Assembly: GCF_010731675.1 (NCBI RefSeq)
Contig: NZ_AP022584.1
Location: 5,423,850 to 5,487,849 of the forward strand
Direction of reading: 5' to 3'
From: Mycobacterium marseillense
GTDB taxonomy: Bacteria; Actinomycetota; Actinomycetes; Mycobacteriales; Mycobacteriaceae
DNA length: 64,000 nucleotides
Position numbers and translations under genes: made by a program. This document shows positions 9,786 to 21,787 of the stretch, in pieces. The notes under the pieces are model-generated. The model had not been told where the DNA came from, made no database searches, and was given only the letters and a program-made list of their open reading frames with translations. Numbering within the stretch: position 1 is the first letter of the stretch; the number at the start of each line of letters is the position of its first letter.

Positions 9786-9862
9786 CTGCGGCGCCGGGCC
9801 CGCCGGGCGATGCCTAGGATGGTCCGCGAGCACTTCGCAAACCAGAAAGGCACAACCGCGGC

Positions 9863-11539
<1,677 letters not shown>

Positions 11540-11617
11540 TGTCGGCTCTGCCCCCCGCCGCGCGGGAACGGGGCGTTTGAGCGCAGTGACAACCGTCGCC
11601 AGTTGGGAGCAGTCGGC

Positions 11618-14600
11618 ATGACGATCGATCCCGGAGCCAAACAGGATGTCAAGCCATGGACGACCTTCACGCAGCAGCAGGACATTCCCAAGTGGATCTC
11701 GACGGCCTATGTGGAGAGCTATCGCGGTCCGCATAACGACCAGTCGGGGGGCGCCGAGACCCGGCCCGTCAACCTGACGGTCCCGGCGGCGATCGTCACC
11801 CCGGCGATGCTGAGCGCGCACTACCGGCTCGGCCAGCACCGCCCGGACGGCGAAAGCCGCGTCGCCGTCTACCCCGCGGAGGACCCCGCCGGGTTCGGAC
11901 CGGCGCTGCAGGTCGTCACCGACCACGGCGGCATGCTGATGGATTCGGTCACCGTGTTGCTGCACCGGCTCGGCGTTCCCTATACGGCGATCATGACCCC
12001 GGTGTTCGACGTGCACCGCGATTCCGCCGGGGACCTGCTCAGCGTCGAAGCGAAACCCGAGGGCGCATCGCAATACGCCGGTGAGGCGTGGATCCACGTG
12101 CAACTCCTGCCGTCCGTCGACAGCAAGGGGCTCACCGAGGTCGAACGGCTGCTGCCCAGGGTGCTGGCCGACGTGCAACAGGTCGCCAGCGACGCGTCCT
12201 CCTTGATTGCCGCCCTCAACGACCTGGCCGCCCAGGTCGAAACCAACGCCGACGACCGCTTCTCGGCGCCGGACCGCGACGACGTCGCGGCCCTGCTGCG
12301 CTGGCTGGGCAACGGCAACTTCCTGCTGCTCGGCTACCAGCGCTGCCACGTGCACGACGGCCGGGTCTCCGGCGACGGGACGCCGGGCCTCGGCGTGCTG
12401 CGCACCCGCACCGGCTCGCGCCCGCGCCTGACCGACGACGAGCGGCTGTTGGTCCTGGCGCAATCCGTGGTGGGCAGCTACCTGCGGTACGGTGCCTACC
12501 CGTACGCCATCGCGGTGCGCGAATACGCCGACGGCGGCGTGCTCGAACACCGCTTCGTCGGGCTGTTCACAGTCGCCGCCATGAACGCCGACGTCCTGGA
12601 GATCCCCACGATCTCGCGCCGGGTCCGCGAGGCGCTGGCGATGGCCGACAGCGACCCGATCCACCCCGGCCAGCTGCTGCTCGACGTCATCCAAACCGTA
12701 CCCCGCTCGGAACTGTTCACGCTGAGCGCCGAGCGGTTGTTGGCGATGGCCAAAGCCGTGGTGGACCTGGGCCCGCGGCGAAATGCGTTGTTGTTCCTGC
12801 GTGCCGACAGCCTGCAGTACTTCGTTTCCTGCCTGGTGTATCTGCCCCGCGACCGCTACACCACGGCGGTGCGGCTGCAGATCGAGGACATCCTGGTCCA
12901 GGAATTCGGCGGCACCCGACTGGAATTCACCGCCCGGGTCAGCGAATCACCCTGGGCACTCATGCATTTCATGGTCCGCCTGCCTTCCGATGACCCCGGC
13001 GCTACGCCGGTCGACGTCTCCGAGGACAACCGGATCCGCATCCAGGGCCTGCTGAGCGAAGCGGCGCGCACCTGGACCGACCGGCTGATCGCCGCCGCCG
13101 CCGACGGGTCCGTCGGGCACGCCGATGCGGAGTACTACGCGGACGCCTTTCCCGAGGTCTACAAGCAGGCCGTCACGCCGGCGGATGCCATTGATCACAT
13201 CGCGATCATCAAAGCGCTGCAGGACAATTCGGTCAAGCTGGTGTTCCTGGAAGGCGAGGACGGCTCCGCCCAGCTGACCTGGTTCATGGGTGGGCGGACC
13301 GCCTCGCTGAGCCAGCTGCTGCCGATGCTGCAGAGCATGGGCGTCGTGGTGCTCGAGGAGCGGCCCTTCACGGTCACCCGCTCCGACGGGCTGCCGGTGT
13401 GGATCTATCAGTTCAAGATATCCCCGCACCCGACCATCGAGTCGGCGTCAACGCAGGCCGAGCGCGACGAGATGGCCGAACGATTCGCCGACGCCGTGAC
13501 CGCCATCTGGCACGGGCGCCTCGAGATCGACCGATTCAACGAGCTGGTGATGCGCGCGGGGCTGCGCTGGCAACAGGTCGTGCTGTTGCGCGCCTACGCA
13601 AAGTACTTGCGGCAGGCCAACTTCCCCTACAGTCAGTCCTATATCGAATCGGTGCTCAACGAGCACCCCTCGACCGCGCGGTCGCTGGTCGCGCTGTTCG
13701 AGGCGCTGTTCGACCCCGACCCGTCGAGTTCCTCGACAGGCCGCGACGCGCAGGCGGCCGCCGCCGCGGTCGCGGCCGACATTGACGCCCTGGTGGGGCT
13801 GGATACCGACCGCATCCTGCGCGCCTTCGCGTCGCTGGTGCAGGCCACGCTGCGGACCAATTACTTTGTGACACGCGAGGGTTCGGCAAGAGCCCGCAAC
13901 GTGCTCGCCATCAAGCTGGACGCGCAGCTGGTCGACGAGCTGCCGCTGCCGCGCCCCAAGTACGAGATCTTCGTCTACTCACCGCGGGTCGAGGGCGTGC
14001 ACCTGCGGTTCGGCCCGGTGGCCCGCGGCGGCCTGCGCTGGTCGGACCGTCGCGACGACTTCCGCACCGAAATCCTGGGGCTGGTCAAGGCGCAAGCGGT
14101 CAAGAACGCCGTCATCGTGCCGGTCGGGGCCAAGGGAGGGTTCGTCGTCAAGCGGCCACCGCTGCCCACCGGGGACGCCGCGGCCGATAGGGACGCCACC
14201 CGCGCCGAGGGCGTCGCCTGCTATCAGCTGTTCATCTCCGGCCTGCTCGACGTCACCGACAACGTCGACCACGCCACCGGAAACGTCAGTCCGCCACCGG
14301 AAGTGATACGGCGCGACGGCGACGACGCCTACCTGGTGGTGGCGGCCGACAAGGGCACCGCCACGTTCTCCGACATCGCCAACGACGTCGCCAAGTCCTA
14401 CGGCTTCTGGCTGGGCGACGCGTTCGCATCCGGCGGGTCGGTCGGCTACGACCACAAGGCCATGGGCATCACCGCCAAGGGCGCGTGGGAGGCCGTCAAA
14501 CGGCACTTCCGGGAGATGGACGTTGACACCCAGACCGAGGACTTCACCGTGGTCGGCATCGGTGACATGAGCGGCGACGTCTTCGGCAACGGCATGCTGC

Positions 14601-16462
14601 TGAGCAAGCACATCCGGCTGCTCGCCGCCTTCGACCACCGGCACATCTTCCTCGACCCCGACCCTGACGCCGCGGCGTCGTGGGACGAACGCCAACGGAT
14701 GTTCGAGCTGCCGCGGTCCAGCTGGGACGACTACGACACGTCGCTGATCAGCGAGGGCGGCGGGGTGTACAGCCGGGAGCACAAGTCCATTCCGGTCAGC
14801 CCCCAGGTCCGCGACGTGCTGGGCATCGGGGGTGAGGTCACGGAAATGACCCCGCCCAACCTGATCAAGGCCATCCTGCAGGCGCCGGTGGACCTGCTGT
14901 TCAACGGCGGGATCGGCACCTACATCAAGGCCGAGTCCGAATCCGACTCCGACGTCGGCGACCGCGCCAACGATCCGGTACGGGTCAATGGTTCGGCGGT
15001 GCGCGCCAAGGTGATTGGTGAGGGCGGCAACCTCGGGGTGACCGCGTTGGGCCGCGTCGAATTCGATCTGGCCGGCGGGCGGATCAACACCGACGCGATG
15101 GACAACTCCGCGGGCGTGGACTGCTCCGATCACGAGGTCAACATCAAGATCTTGATCGACTCCCTGGTCACCGCCGGCAAGGTCAAGCCGGACGAACGCA
15201 AACCGCTGCTGGAGTCGATGACCGACGAGGTCGCCCAGCTGGTGCTCACCGACAACGAGGACCAGAACGACCTGATCGGCACCAGCCGCGCCAACGCGGC
15301 CAGCCTGCTGCCGGTGCACGCCAGGCTGATCCAGTACCTGGTGGACGAGCGCGGCGTCAACCGGGAGCTGGAGGCGCTGCCGTCGGAAAAGGAGATCCAA
15401 CGGCGGTCCGACGCCGGCATCGGGCTCACCTCACCGGAGATGTGCACCCTGATGGCGCACGTGAAGCTGGGGCTCAAAGAGGAGATGCTCGAAACCGAAC
15501 TGACCGAGCAGGACGTGTTCGCGTCCCGGCTGCCGCTGTACTTTCCGAAACCGTTGCGGGAACGGTTCACTCCGGAGATTCGCACGCACCAGCTGCGCCG
15601 CGAGATCGTCACCACCATGCTGATCAACGACCTGGTGGACGCCGCCGGCATCAGCTACGCCTTCCGGATCGCCGAGGACGTCGGGGTCGGGTCGGTCGAC
15701 GCGGTGCGCACCTACGTCGCCACCGACGCCATCTTCGGCGTGGGAGGGATCTGGCGCCGCATTCGCGAAGCGAATCTGCCGGTCGCCCTGTCGGATCGGC
15801 TCACGCTGGACACGCGGCGGCTGATCGACCGCGCCGGACGCTGGCTGCTCAACTACCGTCCGCAGCCGTTGGCAGTGGGCGCCGAGATCAACCGGTTCGC
15901 CGCCAAAGTGAAGGCGCTGACGCCGCGCATGTCGGAATGGCTGCGCGGTGACGACAAGGCCATCGTGGAAAAGGAAGCCGCGGAATTCGCCTCCCAGGGC
16001 GCGCCCAAAGACCTGGCCTACACGGTGGCGGCCGGCCTCTACCACTTCAGCCTGCTCGACATCATCGACATCGGCGATATCAACGACATCGACGCCGCCG
16101 AGGTCGCGGACACCTATTTCGCCCTGATGGACCGGCTCGGCACCGACGGACTGCTGACGGCGGTGTCCGAGTTGCCCCGGCGGGACCGCTGGCACTCGTT
16201 GGCGCGCTTGGCAATCCGTGACGACATCTACGCCTCGCTGCGGTCGCTGTGCTTCGACGTGCTCGCCGTGGGCGAGCCCGACGAAAGCGGTGAAGAAAAG
16301 ATCGCCGAGTGGGAGCACCTGTCCGCGTCCAGGGTCGAGCGGGCCCGCCGGACACTTATGGAGATCCAGGAAAGCGGGGACAAGGATCTGGCGACGCTGT
16401 CCGTCGCCGCGCGACAAATCCGACGCATGACCCGCACGAGCGGAAGAGGTTCATCGAGTTGA
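11618..16462 (+). CDS. gdh: NAD-specific glutamate dehydrogenase, 180-kDa class
   Basis: 1614 residues, the giant L_180 class (M. tuberculosis Rv2476c has about 1624). It interconverts glutamate and 2-oxoglutarate with NAD. The first half holds ACT-like regulatory regions. The catalytic domain follows from about residue 780 ([30 protein letters not shown] with the catalytic lysine), then the nucleotide-binding domain with [20 protein letters not shown] and a helical C-terminus. ATG at 11618 is chosen because GGGAG sits eight bases upstream; a TTG five codons earlier is less likely. In mycobacteria this enzyme is inhibited by the FHA protein GarA, which is not in this window. It overlaps the next gene by four bases. 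Confidence 0.95.
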   Translation: MTIDPGAKQDVKPWTTFTQQQDIPKWISTAYVESYRGPHNDQSGGAETRPVNLTVPAAIVTPAMLSAHYRLGQHRPDGESRVAVYPAEDPAGFGPALQVVTDHGGMLMDSVTVLLHRLGVPYTAIMTPVFDVHRDSAGDLLSVEAKPEGASQYAGEAWIHVQLLPSVDSKGLTEVERLLPRVLADVQQVASDASSLIAALNDLAAQVETNADDRFSAPDRDDVAALLRWLGNGNFLLLGYQRCHVHDGRVSGDGTPGLGVLRTRTGSRPRLTDDERLLVLAQSVVGSYLRYGAYPYAIAVREYADGGVLEHRFVGLFTVAAMNADVLEIPTISRRVREALAMADSDPIHPGQLLLDVIQTVPRSELFTLSAERLLAMAKAVVDLGPRRNALLFLRADSLQYFVSCLVYLPRDRYTTAVRLQIEDILVQEFGGTRLEFTARVSESPWALMHFMVRLPSDDPGATPVDVSEDNRIRIQGLLSEAARTWTDRLIAAAADGSVGHADAEYYADAFPEVYKQAVTPADAIDHIAIIKALQDNSVKLVFLEGEDGSAQLTWFMGGRTASLSQLLPMLQSMGVVVLEERPFTVTRSDGLPVWIYQFKISPHPTIESASTQAERDEMAERFADAVTAIWHGRLEIDRFNELVMRAGLRWQQVVLLRAYAKYLRQANFPYSQSYIESVLNEHPSTARSLVALFEALFDPDPSSSSTGRDAQAAAAAVAADIDALVGLDTDRILRAFASLVQATLRTNYFVTREGSARARNVLAIKLDAQLVDELPLPRPKYEIFVYSPRVEGVHLRFGPVARGGLRWSDRRDDFRTEILGLVKAQAVKNAVIVPVGAKGGFVVKRPPLPTGDAAADRDATRAEGVACYQLFISGLLDVTDNVDHATGNVSPPPEVIRRDGDDAYLVVAADKGTATFSDIANDVAKSYGFWLGDAFASGGSVGYDHKAMGITAKGAWEAVKRHFREMDVDTQTEDFTVVGIGDMSGDVFGNGMLLSKHIRLLAAFDHRHIFLDPDPDAAASWDERQRMFELPRSSWDDYDTSLISEGGGVYSREHKSIPVSPQVRDVLGIGGEVTEMTPPNLIKAILQAPVDLLFNGGIGTYIKAESESDSDVGDRANDPVRVNGSAVRAKVIGEGGNLGVTALGRVEFDLAGGRINTDAMDNSAGVDCSDHEVNIKILIDSLVTAGKVKPDERKPLLESMTDEVAQLVLTDNEDQNDLIGTSRANAASLLPVHARLIQYLVDERGVNRELEALPSEKEIQRRSDAGIGLTSPEMCTLMAHVKLGLKEEMLETELTEQDVFASRLPLYFPKPLRERFTPEIRTHQLRREIVTTMLINDLVDAAGISYAFRIAEDVGVGSVDAVRTYVATDAIFGVGGIWRRIREANLPVALSDRLTLDTRRLIDRAGRWLLNYRPQPLAVGAEINRFAAKVKALTPRMSEWLRGDDKAIVEKEAAEFASQGAPKDLAYTVAAGLYHFSLLDIIDIGDINDIDAAEVADTYFALMDRLGTDGLLTAVSELPRRDRWHSLARLAIRDDIYASLRSLCFDVLAVGEPDESGEEKIAEWEHLSASRVERARRTLMEIQESGDKDLATLSVAARQIRRMTRTSGRGSSS

Positions 16463-16872
16463 GCATCGGCTTCGTTGCGCCCGTGCTGGTGCGCTGGTCG
16501 GACATCGACATGTACCAGCACATCAACCACGCCACCATGGTCACGATCCTCGAAGAGGCACGGGTCCAGTTCCTGCGCGAGGCGTTCGAGGTGGACATCT
16601 TGACGATCGGGTTGCTCATCGCCGAAGTCAAGGTGACCTACAAGGGTCAGCTTCGACTGGTCGATTCTCCGCTGCAGGTGACGATGTGGACCAAGCGGTT
16701 GCGGGCGGTCGACTTCACGCTGGGCTACGAAGTGCGTTCGGTCAGCGCGGATCCGGAGTCCAAGCCCGCCGTCATCGCCGAGTCGCAACTGGCCGCCGTG
16801 CATATCGAGGAGGAGCGGCTGGTGCGGCTTTCGCCACAGCATCGGGAGTACCTACAGCGGTGGATCAGGTAG
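16459..16872 (+). CDS. Hot-dog fold acyl-CoA thioesterase (4HBT family, Rv2475c-like)
   Basis: 137 residues, one complete 4-hydroxybenzoyl-CoA-thioesterase-like domain. The family signature with a catalytic acid is seen as [16 protein letters not shown], followed by the long central helix ([14 protein letters not shown]) and four strands. The start is TTG overlapping the gdh stop, giving the same length as the M. tuberculosis homologue. It should cleave an acyl-CoA; the physiological substrate and why it travels with glutamate dehydrogenase are unknown. Confidence 0.85.
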   Translation: MSIGFVAPVLVRWSDIDMYQHINHATMVTILEEARVQFLREAFEVDILTIGLLIAEVKVTYKGQLRLVDSPLQVTMWTKRLRAVDFTLGYEVRSVSADPESKPAVIAESQLAAVHIEEERLVRLSPQHREYLQRWIR

Positions 16873-17531
16873 CCGACCGCGGCCTGTGGCTGGGCGCGCA
16901 ATCCAGGGCTGAGCACCGCAGGGATTTGGCCGCGTTCCTCGATCGCGCGCTCCGACTCGACGAGTCGGCGATCATCCGCTTGCGGGCCCGATCCGAGGGC
17001 CTCCTGACCGCCTGGGTCGCAACGGGATTCGATGTGCTGGCCAGCAGGGTGGTGTCGGGCGAGGTGCGGCCCTCGGATCTGTCCGTGGGTGCGGACGCGC
17101 TGGCGCGTGGCCTGGCCTCGATGGACGACTCGGGCTACGTCGATCCCGGCTTCGCGATGGACTCGGCATGGCGGGGAGCACTGCCGCCGGAATCCGGCTT
17201 CACCCACCTCGATGACATCCCGGCCAAGGTGGTGCTCGGCCTGGCGCAAAGCGGCGCACGACTCGCCAAGGAGCACAGCAGTTCTCACGGTCCGCCGGTT
17301 TCGCTGCTCGACCAGGAGGTCATTCAGGTGAGTGCGGGCGACGTCGAGGTGGGCCTGCCTATGCGCTGCGTGTTCGCGCTGACCGCGATGGGTTTCCTGC
17401 CGCAGTCACCCGATGCGGTCGACGCCGACGAATTGATCCGGGTCCGCACCACGCCGACATGGCTGCGCCTGGACGCCCGGTTCGGTTCGGTGTATCGCCG
17501 CCGCGGCGACCCGGCGCTGCTGCTGGGCTGA
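16860..17531 (+). CDS. Conserved mycobacterial protein of unknown function (Rv2474c-like)
   Basis: 223 residues starting at GTG, overlapping the thioesterase by 13 bases. No catalytic motif, signal peptide or membrane segment is evident. The N-terminal half is helical and charged, and the C-terminal half contains FALTAMGFLPQ followed by the basic end TPTWLRLDARFGSVYRRRG. Conservation of the gdh-thioesterase-hypothetical order in mycobacteria suggests a linked function, but none can be assigned. Confidence 0.75.
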   Translation: MDQVADRGLWLGAQSRAEHRRDLAAFLDRALRLDESAIIRLRARSEGLLTAWVATGFDVLASRVVSGEVRPSDLSVGADALARGLASMDDSGYVDPGFAMDSAWRGALPPESGFTHLDDIPAKVVLGLAQSGARLAKEHSSSHGPPVSLLDQEVIQVSAGDVEVGLPMRCVFALTAMGFLPQSPDAVDADELIRVRTTPTWLRLDARFGSVYRRRGDPALLLG

Positions 17532-17584
17532 TTCGGGTGCTCGCCTCGCCCGACGAACGAAATCAGGCTGAGTTTAAAGCGGCG

Positions 17585-17606
17585 TCGGCGATCCGGCGGT
17601 CGCCGA
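17585..17606. terminator. Hairpin between convergent genes
   Basis: A perfect 7-bp inverted repeat, TCGGCGA / TCGCCGA with an 8-base loop, sits between the ends of the Rv2474c-like gene and the flavoprotein gene. No U-tract follows, as is usual in mycobacteria; it could end transcription from both sides. Confidence 0.5.
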
Positions 17607-17608
17607 GA

Positions 17609-18655
17609 TCAGGGCCCGTAATGCAGCCATAGCGGCAGAACGCCATCGAGGTAGTCCATGAATTTCTTCAGCCCCACGCGGAATTGGCCGTACCCGTAGG
17701 GGTCTTGCGCATACTGAGGAAACGCGATGCCCACCCCGAACAGACCGGGAGCCAGGATTCCGTTGGTGCGGTTGTAGTCCAGCGGGCCCCACTGCGGTGT
17801 CTCGGGCAATCGTCTGCGTTCGAACCCGACGGTATAGACCACCCGGTCACACCGGGCCAGCTGCTCGGCGAACTCCGGGCTCGCTACCCAGCATCGCTCC
17901 AGTCGTTCCGGAAGCACTCCGTCGATGTTTTCCCGCGCCCACACCGCCGCCTGGCCCTTCAGCCCGGTGTCGTCGAACAGTATCCAATCATCAAAGTACA
18001 CAGCATATTTCAGTGGGCTTCGGTAGAAATTGATCACCCGCTCGACGGGATGGCGCAGCAGATTCGGCAGCACGATCATCGACGAGTGCGATGAGCCGAA
18101 CACGCCGATCGTCGCGCCCCGCAGCGGCTCCCGTGCCAGCTTCTCGGGATCGAGGGCGACGTCCACCGGAATCTCGTCGAGCTCGGGGTGGCGAAGTCTC
18201 TTGGCGACTGCGCCGACGGCCAGGATGACGTTGGTGGAGATGACGTCGTCGTCTTCGGTCTCGATGCGCCACCGCCGGTTTTCCAGGTACAGCGCGGTCG
18301 CGGTCGTCGTGAAGGTGGTGACCTGCTCGCGAAGATGCCCGGTGATCCACACCAGCGGCTCGGCGACCAGGCCCAGCGCGCAGGTTTCCTGGGGGTCGAT
18401 TTCCCGCAGCGGCATGGGTGGGGCTTCGTCGAAGCGAAATGACTTGGAGCCGTTGAAGTATTCGAGGAACAGGCCCACGTGGGTATTGCTCGACACCGAC
18501 CGCCACTTTTGGCCGATGTCGCCGCCCGCGAAGGCGGGGTCGATCCAGGCGATCTGTTCGGCCGCGACCCCGTGATCCAGCAGCCTCCCCACCGCGGCGA
18601 CGCCCGCCGGCCCGGCACCGATCACTGCCCACGCGTAGGAAGTCATGCACAACAT
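17609..18655 (-). CDS. FAD/NAD(P)-binding oxidoreductase of unknown substrate
   Basis: 348 residues. The N-terminal dinucleotide-binding motif is VIGAGPAGVAAVG (GxGxxG at about residues 13-18). A second NAD(P)-type Rossmann segment (ATIGVFGSSHSS, about residues 180-190) and a C-terminal FAD-contact segment (GVGIAFPQYAQDPYG) complete a flavin-monooxygenase/disulfide-reductase-like fold. No redox-active CxxxxC is seen, so a disulfide reductase role is unlikely. Start is ATG at 18655 or three codons in at 18646. It follows aglA by 52 bases on the same strand and may share its transcript. I recall no counterpart at this place in M. tuberculosis. Confidence 0.7.
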   Translation of the reverse strand: MLCMTSYAWAVIGAGPAGVAAVGRLLDHGVAAEQIAWIDPAFAGGDIGQKWRSVSSNTHVGLFLEYFNGSKSFRFDEAPPMPLREIDPQETCALGLVAEPLVWITGHLREQVTTFTTTATALYLENRRWRIETEDDDVISTNVILAVGAVAKRLRHPELDEIPVDVALDPEKLAREPLRGATIGVFGSSHSSMIVLPNLLRHPVERVINFYRSPLKYAVYFDDWILFDDTGLKGQAAVWARENIDGVLPERLERCWVASPEFAEQLARCDRVVYTVGFERRRLPETPQWGPLDYNRTNGILAPGLFGVGIAFPQYAQDPYGYGQFRVGLKKFMDYLDGVLPLWLHYGP

Positions 18656-18707
18656 ATAGAGCAGTCGGCGGCGAAACGCCCACCGGGACCCGGGCCGTAA
18701 GACCCGG

Positions 18708-20273
18708 CTACGCGAGCCAGGCCGCGGAGTCCGGGGGGAGTTTCCCGTCGAGCAGCGGCGCGCTTGCCAGGATGAGTTCCCCCGGCGGCAGCGGCACCGG
18801 TTGCGCGCCGGTGTTCAGCGCGCACACCAGGCCACCGGGACGCCGGAAGATCACCACATCGCCGCAGGCTTCCAGCCACTCGACATCGTCGCCGTCGAAC
18901 TCGACGCGGCGCTTGCGCAATTCGAGCGCGCGCCGGAAAAACGACAGCGTCGAGTCGGGATCGGCGTCCTGCTTCTCGACGGTCAGCGCGGCCCACTCCG
19001 TCGGCATCGGCAACCAGGTGTCGGCAGCCGACGAGAACCCGAACGGGGGGTCGTCGCCGGACCAGGGGATCGGCACCCGGCATTTGTCGCGGCCGCGCTC
19101 GGTATGTCCCGACCGTTCCCACGTCGGGTCCTGCAGCACCTCGTCGGGCAGCTCGACGTCGGGCAGGCCCAGTTCCTCGCCGTTGTAGATGAACACCGCG
19201 CCCGGCAGGGCGAGCATCACCATCGCCATCGCGCGGGCCCGGCGCAGCCCGACGTCGCCGCCGCCGTAGCGGGTGACCTCCCGGCCGACGTCGTGGTTGG
19301 ACAGCGTCCAGGTCGGGACGGCGTCCTGCAGGGCGGTGGCGGCCAGCGAGTTCTGGATCGCGTCACGAATCTCGGCGCCGTCGAAGTCGATCCTCGTCAG
19401 CCGGAAATTGAATCCGAGGTGCAGTTCGTCGGGGCGCAGGTATTCGGCCCAGCGGGCGTTGTCGGTCACCCAGACCTCGCCGACGGTCACCGCCCCGGGG
19501 TAGTCGTTGATCACCCTGCGGATGTCGCGGTGGATGTCGTGCACGCTCGGGTTGTTGAAGCGCGGGTCGTCGTCGGTGTGGTGCAACACCTTGGACTCGA
19601 CGTCGGGCGAATCCGGCAGACCGGCAGGCTTGGCCATGCCGTGGGCCACGTCGATGCGGAAGCCATCCACGCCGCGTTCCAGCCAGAAGCGCAGCGTCTT
19701 CTCGAAATCGTCGAAGATGTCCGGGTGCTCCCAGTTCAGGTCGGGCTGCTCGGTGTCGAACAGGTGCAGGTACCACTGGCCGGGGTGGCCGTCGGGCTCG
19801 ACCACCCGGGTCCACGCCGGGCCGCCGAACACCGAGGTCCAGTTGTTGGGCGGCAGCTCCCCGTCGGCGCCGCGGCCGTCGCGGAAGAAATACCGCTCCC
19901 GGGCGTCGGTGCCCGGCCCGGCGGCCAGCGCCGCCTGGAACCACGGATGGGCCGAGCTGGAGTGGTTGGGCACCACGTCCATGGTGATCTTCATGCCCCG
20001 CCGGTGCGCCGCGGCGATCAGGCGTTCGATGGCGGCCATCCCGCCGAACAACGGGTCGATGTCGCGCGGATCGGCGACGTCGTAGCCGTGGTCGGCCATC
20101 GGGGAGACCGTGACCGGGTTGAGCCAGATCGCGTCCACGCCGAGTCGCTCGAGGTGATCCAGGCGGGCGGCCACGCCGTCCAGGTCGCCGACTCCGTCGC
20201 CGTCGCTGTCGGCGAACGAGCGCGGATACACCTGATAGAACACCGCGCTCGACCACCACGCTGCCGGGCTCAT
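18708..20273 (-). CDS. aglA: Alpha-glucosidase AglA (GH13)
   Basis: 521 residues, a GH13 oligo-1,6/alpha-glucosidase type enzyme. Conserved regions: DVVPNH (99-104), GFRIDVAHG with nucleophile Asp208, acid/base Glu266 in GEVW, and SNHDVGR with the transition-state Asp328. A Ca-site-like DSDGDGVGD lies near residues 22-30. No signal peptide is present, so it acts in the cytosol on alpha-glucosides such as maltose, isomaltose or trehalose breakdown products. The gene starts 25 bases after glbO on the same strand, the same pairing as Rv2470-Rv2471. Confidence 0.9.
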   Translation of the reverse strand: MSPAAWWSSAVFYQVYPRSFADSDGDGVGDLDGVAARLDHLERLGVDAIWLNPVTVSPMADHGYDVADPRDIDPLFGGMAAIERLIAAAHRRGMKITMDVVPNHSSSAHPWFQAALAAGPGTDARERYFFRDGRGADGELPPNNWTSVFGGPAWTRVVEPDGHPGQWYLHLFDTEQPDLNWEHPDIFDDFEKTLRFWLERGVDGFRIDVAHGMAKPAGLPDSPDVESKVLHHTDDDPRFNNPSVHDIHRDIRRVINDYPGAVTVGEVWVTDNARWAEYLRPDELHLGFNFRLTRIDFDGAEIRDAIQNSLAATALQDAVPTWTLSNHDVGREVTRYGGGDVGLRRARAMAMVMLALPGAVFIYNGEELGLPDVELPDEVLQDPTWERSGHTERGRDKCRVPIPWSGDDPPFGFSSAADTWLPMPTEWAALTVEKQDADPDSTLSFFRRALELRKRRVEFDGDDVEWLEACGDVVIFRRPGGLVCALNTGAQPVPLPPGELILASAPLLDGKLPPDSAAWLA

Positions 20274-20298
20274 GCTGCTCCGTTCGGTTCGCTGGGCA

Positions 20299-20694
20299 TC
20301 AAAACGACGAGTTCACCAGGGAGTCGGCGGCCATCTCCAGATAGCTGAGCAACTCGCGGCGGTGCTCGTCGTCGAGGGTCGCCGAATCGATGGAGGCGAC
20401 GGCCGTGTGCATGCAGCGCAGCCACGCGTCGCGGGCCAGGGGAGTGATCCGGAACGGGACGTGACGCATCCGCAGCCGGGGGTGTCCGCGGCGGTCGGAG
20501 TAGGTGCGCGGGCCGCCCCAATACTGCTCGAGGAACATCCGCAACCGCTCTTCGGCGCCCTCGAGGTCGTCGAGCGGATACAGCTCGCGCAGAATCTCGT
20601 CCTCGGGGACCTGAGCGTAAAAGCGCGCCACGATCGCGTGGAAAGTCTCGGCACCGCCGACAGCGTCGTAGAAGGACTGTCCTACCTCATCCAT
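20299..20694 (-). CDS. glbO: Group II truncated haemoglobin O (trHbO)
   Basis: 131 residues, a single 2-on-2 globin nearly identical in pattern to M. tuberculosis trHbO. Key haem-pocket residues are visible: Tyr26 (B10, RFYAQV), Tyr39 (CD1), proximal His78 (MRHVPF) and Trp91 (G8, DAWLRCM). It binds O2 very tightly and is linked to peroxide/NO chemistry and membrane respiration. The N-terminus MDEVGQ is slightly longer than in M. tuberculosis. It heads the minus-strand glbO-aglA unit and is divergent from the HNH gene. Confidence 0.95.
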   Translation of the reverse strand: MDEVGQSFYDAVGGAETFHAIVARFYAQVPEDEILRELYPLDDLEGAEERLRMFLEQYWGGPRTYSDRRGHPRLRMRHVPFRITPLARDAWLRCMHTAVASIDSATLDDEHRRELLSYLEMAADSLVNSSF

Positions 20695-20838
20695 CGCCGT
20701 CCATTGTGGGGCATCGCCGCGACCGCGAGCCCAGGCGGCCCGCCGCCCCTCCCGCTGTTCACCGGTTGGACACGGCGTTTCACCTGCAATAGGGGTGCGA
20801 TCGGCGACGAATCATGGTGGACTGTTCGCGGAGGATCT

Positions 20839-21486
20839 ATGGCGCAGGGCAAAAGACGCCGCAGCCACCGCAGTCAGGTAGCCGCGGCAGGGTTAACCGG
20901 GCCCACAACCGTGTCGTCGCTGCACAGTGTTGAGATCCATCCGCCCGCCCGCCCGGAGAGCGCGTCCATCTGGAGCCGCCGACGGGTGCTGCTGCTGAAT
21001 TCCACCTACGAGCCGCTGACCGCGCTGCCGATGCGGCGCGCGATCGTGATGGTGATCTGCGGCAAGGCCGACGTGGTGCACCACGACCCGGCCGGCCCGG
21101 TCATCCACTCCGCGACCAGCTCGATCGTGGTGCCCTCGGTGATCCAGCTGCGGTCCTATGTCCGCGTCCCGTACCGGGCGCGCGTTCCGATGACCCGCGC
21201 CGCGCTGATGCACCGCGACCGGTTCTGCTGCGCCTATTGCGGGGCGAAGGCGGACACCGTCGACCACGTGGTGCCACGCAGCCGTGGCGGCGACCATTCC
21301 TGGGAGAACTGCGTCGCCTGCTGCTCGACCTGCAACCACCGCAAGGGCGACAAGCTACTCAGCGAGCTCGGCTGGGCGCTGCGCCGGGCGCCGATGCCGC
21401 CGACCGGGCAGCACTGGCGGCTGTTGTCGACGGTCAAGGAGCTGGACCCGGCCTGGGCCCGATACCTCGGTGAAGGCGCGGCCTGA
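20839..21486 (+). CDS. HNH endonuclease-domain protein (Rv2469c-like)
   Basis: 215 residues. The C-terminal half is an HNH nuclease: zinc-ribbon cysteines CAYCG and CSTCN flank DHVVPRSRGG, with an Asn (SWENC) and a Lys (HRKGDK) completing the betabeta-alpha-metal motif (about residues 132-175). The N-terminus is basic (GKRRRSHRS). ATG at 20839 is chosen for the strong GGAGGA three bases or so upstream. It is a widespread actinobacterial housekeeping-type HNH protein rather than part of an obvious restriction or mobile system; its role is not established. Confidence 0.85.
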   Translation: MAQGKRRRSHRSQVAAAGLTGPTTVSSLHSVEIHPPARPESASIWSRRRVLLLNSTYEPLTALPMRRAIVMVICGKADVVHHDPAGPVIHSATSSIVVPSVIQLRSYVRVPYRARVPMTRAALMHRDRFCCAYCGAKADTVDHVVPRSRGGDHSWENCVACCSTCNHRKGDKLLSELGWALRRAPMPPTGQHWRLLSTVKELDPAWARYLGEGAA

Positions 21487-21531
21487 GCAACGATCTGGTG
21501 TCCGGGCGCGCCGGTAGATCCCTTGGTGGGA

Positions 21532-21537
21532 TACGGT
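21532..21537 (+). promoter_or_regulatory. -10 element (TACGGT) for ctaJ-like gene
   Basis: TANNNT hexamer seven bases before the GTG start, with no ribosome site, suggesting a leaderless transcript covering ctaJ and the DUF5130 gene. Confidence 0.45.
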
Positions 21538-21544
21538 TTGCGTC

Positions 21545-21787
21545 GTGAGTCCTATGCATCTCCACCTGATCATCGTCGGAATACCGCTGTTGCTGGTGGT
21601 CGCCCTGTCGGTGCTGATCTGGTCCCGCAAGGGGCCGCATCCGGCGACCTACAAGCTGGGCGAGAAGTGGACGCATCCGCCGATCCTGTGGGCCGCGGTC
21701 GGTGAAGAGGTCGGCCACAGCCATGGGCACGGGGGGCACGGCACGTCGGAATTCTCAGTGGGAGGTGGCGCCAGTGGCACGTGGTGA
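21545..21787 (+). CDS. ctaJ: Small single-span membrane protein, probable cytochrome aa3 oxidase subunit CtaJ
   Basis: 80 residues: an N-terminal helix ([21 protein letters not shown]), a short soluble part ([17 protein letters not shown]) and a His/Gly-rich end ([10 protein letters not shown]). From memory of the mycobacterial III2IV2 supercomplex structures, CtaJ is a one-helix oxidase subunit encoded directly before a DUF5130 protein that also associates with the complex; the order here agrees. The gene overlaps the next by 14 bases. The assignment rests on context and topology, not on an alignment. Confidence 0.6.
   Translation: MSPMHLHLIIVGIPLLLVVALSVLIWSRKGPHPATYKLGEKWTHPPILWAAVGEEVGHSHGHGGHGTSEFSVGGGASGTW

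Noticed and set aside
13979-15400. Long open frame antisense to gdh
   Set aside because: GC-rich codon bias leaves the opposite strand open; the translation is Val/Gly/Arg-rich with no domain, and the sense frame encodes an unmistakable glutamate dehydrogenase.
20839-21486. HNH gene considered as a homing endonuclease or restriction enzyme
   Set aside because: No intron, intein, methylase or mobile-element context; the gene is in a conserved housekeeping neighbourhood.
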